Positions 39,601 to 51,600 of a DNA stretch of 64,000 nucleotides are shown piece by piece. The notes under the pieces are model-generated. The model saw only the letters and a list, made by a program, of their open reading frames with translations, was not told the DNA's origin and did not search any database. Origin of the DNA: Siniperca chuatsi (taxonomy: Eukaryota > Chordata > Actinopteri > Centrarchiformes > Sinipercidae); contig NC_058057.1 of the NCBI RefSeq assembly GCF_020085105.1, forward strand, positions 24,253,082 to 24,317,081, given 5' to 3'. The translations under genes and the position numbers were made by a program. Each line of letters starts with the position of its first letter. Position 1 is the stretch's first letter.

Positions 39601-42600
39601 CTATCTCATCTCAGATGTTAAGCTAAAAAATAATAATCTTTACCCATATCTTTAGGTGGGCGCTTACCCTCTGTTAACTTTTGGTATTTTGCTGAGTTGT
39701 GACTGCAGGGAGTTGCAGTTTTACATGCTTTGTGAACCAACCTATTTCATATTTAATAACTTTAACAATTAATCTAAGCAAGTGTTATGTATCATTGGCC
39801 TGAATTTGGTCATAGCTTTGTTAATTTGGTTATTATTAATCAACTAACTAATGCTTTAAAATACATTTTGTTGTCTGAAGTCTATTGCTACTTACAAATT
39901 TGTATAAACAGTAAAATGTTCCAAGTAGAAGCCTCTTCAGTCCATCTGCCTCTGTTTTATAAGCGTACACTTACTACAACTCTACAATGATATTTAAGTC
40001 ATCCTCAGTGTAGATTTGTCACTTTCACTCCAAAATAGAAGCTAAATGAGTCACTGGTAAAGAAGAGATATGTTGGCATTAATTAGAGACAGAAGGACAG
40101 GAGTCCCCTCATTATCTGTGTGGGCTAAAATAGATGTGATTTTTCACAGAGAGGTTCACAAATGTTTTGTAACTTGTGGTTCCTTATCATTTTTTTATGT
40201 GTCAAAGAATTTCTCATTACTTAATCATCATTTCTGTCAGAGACACCTACGTCAGAGTACAAAGGACCATTTATTGCATAAATGTTTGCTTCTGTTGAAT
40301 AGCCGTTGCTTTTTAGGATGCTCCATAGTGCCAGTGCCACCCCTGTCCCAACTGCCTACATGTACCACTGTGACTTGTTAGGTCCTTAAAGGCAAACTTG
40401 GAACATGGTGTATGTTTATCTGGCTGTTCATTTCTGCTTGTATGATCATTTAATGTTTGGCATTGAAAGGATCATATACATTGCACACTGGCAGTGACAG
40501 ACCTGTGAGGAAAATGGTGTAAAAACACAGGAAATGTATTATGTCCTTTGGATGTATACTATGGGCTGACTGAGCCAGTGGAGTGCCTGAGGAGTGGCAC
40601 CCTATTGGTTTCCAGCTGGCAAAGAAACAACAGTGATCTCAGCCAAACGCTTCGCGTAGTTCTTCCATCATCCACTGACGTCAAAATACAGAAATAAACT
40701 TAAGCTGGTTTAACAATACAGACAATGTTGCCAAGTCTTGTGGACACTATGTCACTAGTGCATGGAAATAAGATAAAAAATTGGCCACATTTTCTTATAT
40801 AAGTCTTCTTTCGAGGGCATTTTAAGCACATTATAAGTGCATTCAAATGATGGTTAATAGCAGTGCTTCTTGTATTCTTTTTGCTAAAGAATAAATACCT
40901 TACTTCTGGATTATCTTGTAAGTAAAACACTGGGTGAAAAATGCATGAGTTGGCTCCATTGGAAAAAGCTGATGTCACGTACTTCTATGCACCAATCAGA
41001 GTTTAGCAATATTTGAATAATTTAAACAAATATCAGTACTTTTATTTTCAGTTCACTTCACGCCACTTTTCTTTACCTCACTTCAATTTACTCCAGTGCA
41101 CTTCACTTCATTCAAGTTTACTTTTCTTTACTCCAGTTAAGTTCACTCCTTTTCACTCACTTCACTCAACATCACTTAACTCCACTTCACTTTACTTCAA
41201 TCCATGTCACATGATGCTTCTCCACACTACTTCACTCCACTACATTACACTTTGCACCAATTCAGTTTACTTCTCTTCTCTCCATTTCACTTTACTTCAC
41301 TCCAATCTACTCCTGTTCACTTCACTTTAATCCACGTCACATGATTTCTTCTTCACGCCACTGCATTTCACTTTACACACTTGACTCTTCATCTCTTCAA
41401 TCCACTTTACCCAGTTTACTCCAGTGCACTTTATGGCACTTCATTCCAGTTTACTTCCCTTCACTTTATTTCACCTCACTTTTCCACCCTCTCTCCATCT
41501 TGCATACTACAGTACATACATATGTAGGAGAATCAACTACTTTAATCAAATAATTACACTTAATTCACTCGTTGGGGCACCACTCCTTTACAAGGATAAA
41601 TTAATTAATGAATTAATCAAATGAATTAAACTTGGATCATTAACTTGATCAGTCTCTACGATGGATTGAATTATTTTCGAAAGATTGACCTTGTCTTCTG
41701 CTTCAAAGAAAACACACAGACAACTTCTTACTGATTAAATGAGGACATTTATTTATAGCTGATTATGAAAACGACGACAAGACGCTAATGTATTGCTAGG
41801 GCAATTAACTTTTCTAAATAGGAATTAATATTCGTCATCAACTCTTCATCGCAGCAAATTCGTGGTCTATGATGTCGCGGTTCGTCGAATAAACTATCTC
41901 TGGCTACACTAACTTCTTCAGCTAGGCTTGAGTAACTAAGGAAAAATTATGTTACAAAAATCGCAAGGCTTAGTGGTAAAGTTACAAAAAGATAAGTCAA
42001 AAAGAACAACTCTTCAGTTTAATACTGAGGCATTAAAGACTTGCTTGGAAAAAAGATTAAATTGTGAACGAACTTTAGGCGAGGAAAAGAAAACTTAAAG
42101 AAAAATAAAAGGAAAAATAAAACAACCGTTGAGCTCAGATGTGAGGTCCAGAGGAGGAGGAGTTTTGGGTGTGGAGGAAGGCATTGGTGCCGAAAACTCT
42201 GTTCCTCTGTTTGAAACTTTTAACACAGCTCAGGTTGTTCTGACTAGTGAATTTAATTTAAGTTTTATGTGCAAAATGTCACATACTCAAACATCACAAT
42301 GGCCATACAATCATGATTTGAGACATTAAAGTAGCATAAAATATTCAGAGAAAATTATTCAACCAACAACTATTTCAGCAGATCATTCAACCAGTTATCT
42401 GAGACTCTTACACACATTTTAACACTACTAAAAAGTGGCTTAAGGTTGAACAATACAGTTTACTTAATACAGTATAATAGCTACAATGTTATATAGATTT
42501 ATAATGGCGATGGTTGCAGAGACGTCTGTTTGTTGGTCAGTAGGTAGCAGTGTTGTCACCTGGTAAACAAGAGGTTAATTCCCTGAATTCATAACTTGCT

Positions 42601-45600
42601 CATTTCATGTCCTACAAAAATGAAAGTTGGATTACACATCAAGAAAACATGTCCTGATTAATGTTAGCTGGATTACTGATTGGTTGGTATATAGCTAATT
42701 CACATTAATTCAGACTTGGGTTACAAAGCAAGGATATCACAGTTTTTCACTTAGGAATGTACTTTCAACTTTTACGATAGGTGTCTGGCAAACCTGATCT
42801 CAGACCACATCAGGGGGTGAGAGAAGAAAGAGTGTGTTTGTTTGCATGTGTGTGTGTGATGTGTGTATGTGTGAGACAGATAGGGGAGGAGAAGATGTTT
42901 TTTAGTCTCTCCTCCTTTCTAATCCAGAGAGCCAATTAATTGTCTTTAAATTTTGCTGTTGCTCCATTAGCATGACAAGACATGCCTTTACTCTGCTGTT
43001 CTCACTACACATATCAGCTTAATTTAAAAATATCAGTCCTGAAATTCACCTGCAAAACCCACATCAGCTAAACTTTGGTCAGAACAAGATTATAAATTAA
43101 GAGCCAGTTGTAAAATGCCACGTTTACTGTATGTTGCTTTGTGGGATGAGCCTGAAGAAGTTGAGAATATTCAAAAAGGAAAGATGAAGAAAAAAAAGAA
43201 GGAGCTGTGCATGAACCTTTGATCCATTTATACTTTTTGTCTCTTCCAGGCTTGTGAACATAAAGCCAGAGCAGCAGCGGCAGCTGATGTGTGAAGAACA
43301 TGAAGAGGAGAAGATCAATATCTACTGCCTGTCCTGCGAGACGCCGACCTGCTCCATGTGCAAAGTGTTCGGAAAACACAAAGACTGTGATGTGGCACCG
43401 CTCAGCAACGTCTATATGACACAGAAGGTAAAGAATCAATGTTATCAACTTTATATTCATTATAACAAGGTGTCACTTTACTTCAGTTCACATCACTTCA
43501 CTTGATAATGCCACTTCACCCCACTCCACATCACGTCATATCACTCCACTCTACTTCTCTCCATTCCACTTCACTTTTGTGCACAGCAGTGTACTTAACC
43601 TCACACTACTCCAGCTCAGTCCAGTTCACTTCACAACCTTTACACTCTAATCCACTTTTCTTCATTGTCCATCTCCCTTCTCATCACTGTACTCTACTCC
43701 ACTCCACATTACTACCACATTATCACTTCACTCTAGTTCAGTTCACTTTACTCAGCTTCACTTTGTCACTTCATATCACTGCACTCCACTTTATGCCACT
43801 CCCTTACACCCCACTACCTCACTTCACTCTACTCCCCTCCACGTTAGTTCATTTCACTCTACTTCACTTCATTTAACTTAACTTCACTCTAGTTTATTTT
43901 ACTCAGCTTCATTTCATTTCACTCCACTCCATTTCACTTTACTCCACATTACTCCCCTCCACTTTATTTTACTTTACTTTTCTTCACTCCACTTTAGTTC
44001 ACTTCACTATACTCTACTTCATTTCACTTTACTCAGCTTCGCTTCATGTCAATCCACTTCACTTCCTTACACTAAATTCAGTCGACTTCACTCTTTACTC
44101 TCCACCTCACTTCCGTCCAATTCACTTCACTTTACTTCACTCCACTCGAAAACGCTTCCTTTCACTTCACTTCACTGTCAGGCAAAGAAACCAAACCAAA
44201 CCAAAAGATTCAGCTGGAGACATTGTTGCTGCTGTGTGTTGGAAGTTAGCTGGCAGGTTTCTCAGCAGCATAGCTCCCAACTGAAGCTGAAGCTTGTTTA
44301 AAGGTCAGAAGACCATGAAAGAGTGTATACAATAGTCTAAACTCTAACATTTCTCCAAAAAGTGCTTATAAGGGATGATGGTCTTTATCTTACATACTTT
44401 GTTTCTATTTTTAAATCTTTCTCTTTCCTTCTCTGTTTGGACCCTGGTATCTCTTTCCTAGACACCAAAACACCAACACAAACCAAGATGCACACTGACC
44501 TACCAACCAGTGCAAATAAATAGTACACAAGTAGATTACATTACATTTATTTAGATGACGCTTTTATCCAAAGCGACTTACAATAAGTGCATTTCAACCA
44601 TGTGGATACGATCCAAAAATCCAAAAAGTGAAATCAGAACACACTTACATACACCTGGTCAGTGGTGGAAGAAGTATTAAGATCTTTTACTTAAGTAAAA
44701 CTCCTGCATTCAAAAACTTACTCAAAGGTCCAGTGTGTAACATTTAGGAGGAGCTATTGGCTGAAATGGAATATAATATTTATAAGTATGTTTTCATTAG
44801 TGTATAATCACCTGAAAATAAGAATCGATGTTTTCATTACCTTAGAATAAGGTGTTTTTATCTACATAGGGAGCGGGTCCCCTTCCACGGAGGTTGCCAT
44901 GTTGCGCCGCCATGTTTCTACAGTAGCCCAGAATGGACAAACCAAACACTGGCTCTATACAGGGCCGTTCGCGAGTTTCACGGCCACCGTAGTTTCTCCT
45001 ACACGTTTGGAAGGGGAGGGTGAAGCGAGTGGTATTCAAATGGTTGCAAACTGCAATTTCACCACTAGATGCCACTAAATCCTCCACACTGTACCTTTAA
45101 GTAACAGTACATAAGTGTTAGCAAGAAAATGTATTTAAAGTATTAAAGCAAAAGTACTCACTATGCAGCCAAAATGGGCTCTGTCTATATTATTATATAT
45201 TATAAGATTGTTATTATTGATGCAGTAACATGTAAAATGCATTTTAATATTGAAGTTGGCTGCAGTAGAGCTAATTTATTGTATAACAATGCATTGTATT
45301 TTATATGCTCATTATAGGTTTTTTAAATATTAATCTGCAAAGTAACTAGTAACAACAGGTACCTAATAAGTATAGTAAAAAGTACAATATTTCCCTCTGA
45401 AATGTAGTGGAGTTCAAGTATAAAGTAGCATAAAATTAAAACACATAAGTACAAGTAATTCAGAATTGTAGTTCAGTACAGAACTTAAAATGTACTTAGT
45501 TACTTTCCACCACCGCATCTGGTTATCTAGTCATCTAAAAGTTAGTTACAGTGATACCAGACATTGTTTTAATGCGGAATCAAACCTATACATCACATAT

Positions 45601-48600
45601 AAAAATGTAATTAACTAATTTGTCCACACGTGTGGACACACAAAGTCACGGAAAGACAAAGTGCAGCAGTTTTGTCATGCAGATGGCAGCGGCAGTGTCC
45701 GGCATGTTATCAAGCAGTTGGCTTTGTTGACATTTCAGTGCTGGCCTCTCCATCTCTCACTCTGTCTCTGATTCACTCATCTGAAATTTAGATGAGGTTG
45801 AGGAAAGTTGTTGATCCTCCATCTTTATGCAAAGGTTAATCTGAAAAACAAAAGTTAGTGATTTAATTGGGCCTACATACTGTAGAGGTAAGAACGTTTG
45901 TCACACTAATAACACTTTAAATGACACTAAAACTTTACAGAAGCTGTAACAAACTATAATAAATGTGCATGATGTCATATGATACTCTAAACAGATGCAT
46001 GCTGATGACTCATGTTGTTGTGCTTTAGGTGGTGACAGGCTTACTAACTAGAAAGTACTCGGAGTGCATTCCTCCGCCAACACAGCACAATCCTCTAAAT
46101 TTGTCTTTTTAATAACAGAAAATGTTTAGACATTTTTAATCAACGTCTGGATCTGCATACAAATACATATTGACAGACAAGAACAATACTAAGACAAGAC
46201 TAACAGAAAACACAATTCACAAGTGCGAGGACGTGATGGGAATTTATTGATACTGTCAAAACAATCTCAGTTTCATAGAATTTAAAGGAATATTAACTTA
46301 AGTTTAAATTATTTTCAGAGGAATGTTGGTGCCTGAATTAATGTCAGTGATGTTGTGAATGTTTGCAGACAGAGCTGAGCGACGGCATCGCGATCTTGGT
46401 CGCCAGTAACGACAACATCCAGGCACTCATCTCTCAGATGGAAGAAATCTGCCGCACTACAGAGGTTAGAGACACACGCACATGAACAACAAGAATGGAA
46501 AACTACAGCTTCTCTGCATTATTTATTTTCATATATCAAGACACCTTGTTGTGTAATATTGTTTATGTATCAGCCACTTAGCCTAAAGTAGCTCTACACT
46601 GAAATTAGTAAATATTGTAATAAGTGTTTCATTATTTTTATTTTAAATACTGTAACTTTGTTGAGTTGAGAATTCTTCTTTCTCACCTCAGGAGAACGGT
46701 CAGCGACAGATACAACAGCTGGCCAACCATTTTGACAGCCTGGTGGCCATCTTGGAGGAGCGGAAGCAGGAGCTGGTGGGCCTCATTACCAAACAACAGG
46801 ACGATAAACTCAAACACGTTCGATCTCTCATCCGTCGGCACAGTGACGACCTGGAGGCCGCGGTGGCGCTGGTGGAGTCGGCCATTCAGTCAATGGAAGA
46901 GCCACACATGCCTTTGTTTATACAGGTGGGTGACACTTCAGATCATTTGGCTCCTGCAGGTTGAATAAGATTAGATGACTGGACAGACTGCGTCTGAGAA
47001 TTTGGGGGGGTTTAGTGACCACACTGATCTGACAACAGAAAACTCTTCCAAGGAGATGCAAGGTTTTACCTGGACATAACTTTACCTTAGTATTTTAAAG
47101 GTTAATTCCAATGTTTTTTAGACTCTGTATCTTTAAATGTGATTATTTTTAGGCCAAGAAAAATAAGCCAAAAAAAAAAAAGATTTTGTATTTCCCCCCA
47201 CAGAACTTTATTAGTGTGCAGAAAGCTCTTATGAAACAGCATTTAGACCATTAAGTGCATTTAATGATCTCTGGGACAAACTACTGCCTTAAATGAAAAA
47301 GAAAATCACAGCAAATTTTACAGCTAATTTAAAATCAATTATTACTAAACAGATTTTTGGTGTCCGGTCAAAATTATTGTTTTTCCCCTCCAGAAGATTT
47401 TCAGTTTTTACAGCCCCGTATGTTTGATTATAACTGATCAGGACATGATCATGAAAAAAGAAAAGGGAAAGTTATGAAAGCCACAATTTATAAACCACAT
47501 AATATTCATGAGAAGTGGCAATTGCATGCTGGAACACAAAGCAGAAATAAGTACAGTAGTAAGCAAAATGTTAAGGGATAGCAGATACTCAGACGTATAT
47601 AACTTGAACTCTAATGTCCCAAAACACTCTAGTAGAAGCCACCTTTTGTCTTGATGCATTAAATTTTAGTTTGGATATTCGGCTTGAGGAAAAGCCTCTG
47701 TTGAGTTGTATCAGGGTTGATGTCAAAACCATGTTCTTGTAATCACAGACTGATTATTTCATGATCATCAAGGTTATAAAATATATATTTTATGATCATT
47801 TTCCAAACTTTTGAATAACTTTTAGAAGCCTGAAGAAGTAAAATTCCTTTAAAGGTCCAGTGTGTAAAATTTAGGAGGAGCTATTGGCTTAAATGGAATA
47901 TAGTATTTATAAGTATGTTTTCATTTGTGTATAATCACCTGAAAATAAGAATAGATGTTTTCATTACCTTAGAATAAGCCGTTCTTATCTACATAGGGAG
48001 CGGGTCCCCTTCCACGGAGGTCACCATGTTGCGCCACCATGTTTCTACAGTAGCCCAGAACGGAGTTTCGTGGCCACTGTAGTTTCTCCTACACGCTTGG
48101 AAGGGGAGGGTGAGGTGAGCGGTAGATTAAAAGCAGTAAATTAATTGCAAATACTGAAGGAAAGTCTTAAAATTTTTTATTTTGTGTAGCAGAAATGTAG
48201 TTTTTTCCCCTGCTTTTCTATCCAGTTAATTATCTTGCGACTGCTCAGATTTATCCTGCAACCCGTTAGGGGTCCCGACCCCCAGTTTGGGAACCACAGC
48301 TTTATACATTTCAGGCTTCCCAATTTAAATGAACTGTATGATTAATAAAATCTAGTCTTCTTATGTACTAAACATTTCAAACATACAGGTGACACGAAAT
48401 AAACTTTTTTACATCAGCAGTAGTTTGTTCTTTATTTAAAACAAACTCTCCTCATTCTCCTCCATTTAATTTAAAGTTTCCTTCCACCCATCGATATTTT
48501 CCACAGGTTTCATTAGACAGAATGATCCATGCTCAGTAGTCCCCAGGCCATATCTGCTGCTGCTATTGATGTTTAAGGGCTTTACGTGCACAGCTGCAGG

Positions 48601-51600
48601 GTGAGGGGAGAGAAACAGGAACAGTAAGCCCAGTGGGATGCCTTCGTGTCAGGTGCTCTGCTTCCACAAACTACCCCCGAGAACAGCTTGGGTCTCTGAT
48701 CCTGCAAACACATGATTCATTCATACAGCTGCAGAGATAATAAAGAGTAGGTCAGTCTCTCCAGTGTACTGTATTGATCAACCAGTTGATCACATGCACG
48801 TACATATGTTTTTATGGAGAAAACATGCACATACACATTCTATCTACTGACTTCTAAATCTCATGTCTACAGCAATGGAATCATTTTAAATTTAAGGGTT
48901 AAACAGTTTGCTTATATAACTGGCCAATCAGATGATTAGTTAGTGTTCCCATAGAGACCTTTATTGTCCGTGGACTAAATGCTGTTTCAAAAACCTTTCT
49001 ACCATAAAAAAACAATAAATCTTTGGGAAAAACACAAGTTCAACTGTCAAAATTGTACTTTAAAACCCACTTATGGTACAGCTATAGAGACAAAATGTTT
49101 TCAGTTGGTTTGGCTGATTGGACCCTGAGGTTGGAGGTGGGAGAGCTATGTCACCAAACTCCATGACCTAATTAAAAGTGTAAGTTGTCCTGCTCTAACA
49201 CGTGCAAAAAGAGAGTGAGACAGATGTCAACCAAGGACAAGGTGCAGTCACACTGGATTCTCACCTGGTGTGGCAAAAAGCATGGTTAGCGTGCTAACAG
49301 CAGCGGTCCACAAAGTTGTAAATTATATCAAATACTTTACTATCATTAATCTCTGTCACTGTCCTTGTACAGTCTTAACAGAGTTTAACATTTCTCACTC
49401 AACCCTCAAATTACATCAAAAGCTTGTTTTTAATAAATGTATCCTGGGACATGTATAATACCAGTCACTATGCCCAAAATGGTGGCATTTCTGAGTAACT
49501 TTCATGTCCTGAAAATACTAATTAGGGCTGCAACTAACGATTATTTTGATTCATTGTTTGTACATAAAATGTCAGGAAATGGTAAAAAAAAAAAAAAAAG
49601 CTTCCCAGAGCTGATTGAATCTGATTGAACTTTGACACACCAAATCACAAGGTTCTTCGATGTCCAGCCAGTTTGAGAGAGGGGGAGGGACTGACCTCTT
49701 ATTCAGGAAATATTGATTGTTTATATTCTTGTTTTAGAACTGCACTGTATAATAAATATCTTTTGGAGCGATTTGAAGATGTTGCACTGGGCCCTAGTTT
49801 GTATTTTTAGGAAATGAAAGTTACTCAGAAATGCCACCATTTTGGGCATAGTGACTGGTACTATACATGTCCCAGGATACGTTTGTTAAAAACAAGCTTT
49901 TGATGTAATTTGAGGGTTGAGTGAAACGTGACAAAAGTTAAAAAGTTTAACTTGATAGCAGACAGTTGGATGGTCTAACCTCAGTTCAGTCCCACTCGTC
50001 TCTGAAGAGACAAGCAGGTTGTTACTAAATACAGCTTCCTTATTGCTGATGCAACGTGTCTGCGTCACTCCGTCTCTACTGAGGAAAGTGTGTGTGTGAG
50101 AGAGAAAGTATGAGCCTCAGGTGTCGCTGTTTTATGTTCAGCCACATCCTCTGCCAAAGCAGGTGTTAAAGAAGATAGAGTTAGTGGAAGCAGGTAGTAA
50201 ACACCATGAGGCCATTCTGGCAGCTGGCAGATATTTCTTAAAATCATGTTTTATATTTTACACGGTGATGTGTCTGACAAATACTTCTGACAGATGTCGT
50301 TGGCACAGAGAACTGAAGCACAATGTGATTAATTTTTGTCTCTTTCCTCCTTTCTGTCTGTCTTCACACTCACAGAGCGCCAAAGTCATACTGGAAAAGT
50401 AAGTTGAGTGTTGTTTGTGGTGAAGCTCTGATTCAGCATGTTGTGAATGTGGTCAGATTTTAATAATTAGATTGTTCATGGCTCGAAAAGGTGCAAAGTA
50501 ACTGAGTGTATTTAATTAAGTACAAGACTTTTAGTCTCTAATATGGGCAAAGCTCCAAAAACACTGGATCCTACATTTCCCACAATGCAATATGATCGCA
50601 TCCTTTGTTAGTCTTTATGTCTTTCAAACTCCATGCTCCCAGTTTCTAATGTAGGCTCTCTGTAGTTTTGAAGGTGAGATTATTTAAGTGGTGACGCTTC
50701 TCCAGAGGCACAGGAGACATTACACAACTATTTTCACAGGCTTACTGTAGTAGTACTCCCGAGGACTAGTAAATTGATTTTGACATAAAATCTATAGAGC
50801 TCCCCATTAAGTAAATACTTCTTCCACCACTGCAGAGGTCATGTAGTGCATTGTGTTGGCCATTGGTCTTACGGTGGCCCTGAGAGCTCAACGCACTGCA
50901 ACTCAAGAAAACACAACCAAATACAGAAACGCTGCAAGTAGCACAGACGACAACACGGACACATCGCAGTGTTTCTGTATTTGGTTGTGTTTTCTCACTT
51001 TGCAGCATTTAGGAAAAAATGCGGCACATTTAATTTCTTAAGTTGCAGCATGTTGAGCTCTCAAGGCCACCGTATTATTTGGCCATCAGTTAATATCATA
51101 GACTAGGCTGAAACTTACTATAATATCACAGTAGTACAGTTAAACCAAGAATTATTTAGAATATTTATGGATTTTCCATCCTTCTGTCACATTTTGCTGA
51201 TAAATGCAAATATTTTAATTAAAATGTTTTATAAAGGACTGGAAATGTTTTTTTTTTAAAATATGTATATGACTGTACCCAAAGGGGGATATTTATATAG
51301 GTCCAAATGTCATTGTCTATTTAACAAGGTAAATTGAATTGGTTTTGTATTCCAAACAAGTTTAATATAGAAATCACTACAAATTTTATTTTAACAGAAA
51401 ACTAAATGTTTGTTCTACATCTGGATTCACACATACAGTGACAGCCATGATTTCTCACGAAAACATAAATCCTGGCCAAAAATCCTAACGCATCCTAACC
51501 CTGAATAAAAGTGTTAGCTAATAGCTAACATGAACTAATCCATTTTTTATGATGAGAAGTACAATAAACAAGAGGAAAAGAAAATCTAAAAGTCCTAAAA

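Larger units (their letters stand above)
44181..46368 (+). other. Rest of trim54 intron 3
   Basis: Besides the nested elements it contains an 18-bp perfect palindrome at 45621-45638 (TGTCCACACGTGTGGACA). No coding exon is seen. Confidence 0.6.
46926..50375 (+). other. trim54 intron 5
   Basis: A 3.4-kb intron holding the truncated TTAA MITE (47849-48125) and the fold-back element (49391-49929). A fish repeat scrap reading GGGGTCCCGACCCCCAGTTTGGGAACCAC lies near 48270. No coding exon is recognised. Confidence 0.6.

Noticed and set aside
41013..41553. Open frames rich in His, Phe, Ser, Leu and Thr
   Set aside because: Translation of the CACTT/CACTCC repeat array; all forward frames stay open because the repeat lacks stop codons.
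43470..44180. Regular short repeats resembling a CRISPR-like or satellite array
   Set aside because: Units are degenerate and only 5-10 bases long with no spacers; eukaryotic simple repeat.
48240..48660. Possible small gene near 48.5 kb in trim54 intron 5
   Set aside because: No frame longer than noise and no motif; a GGGAACCAC-type repeat scrap is nearby.
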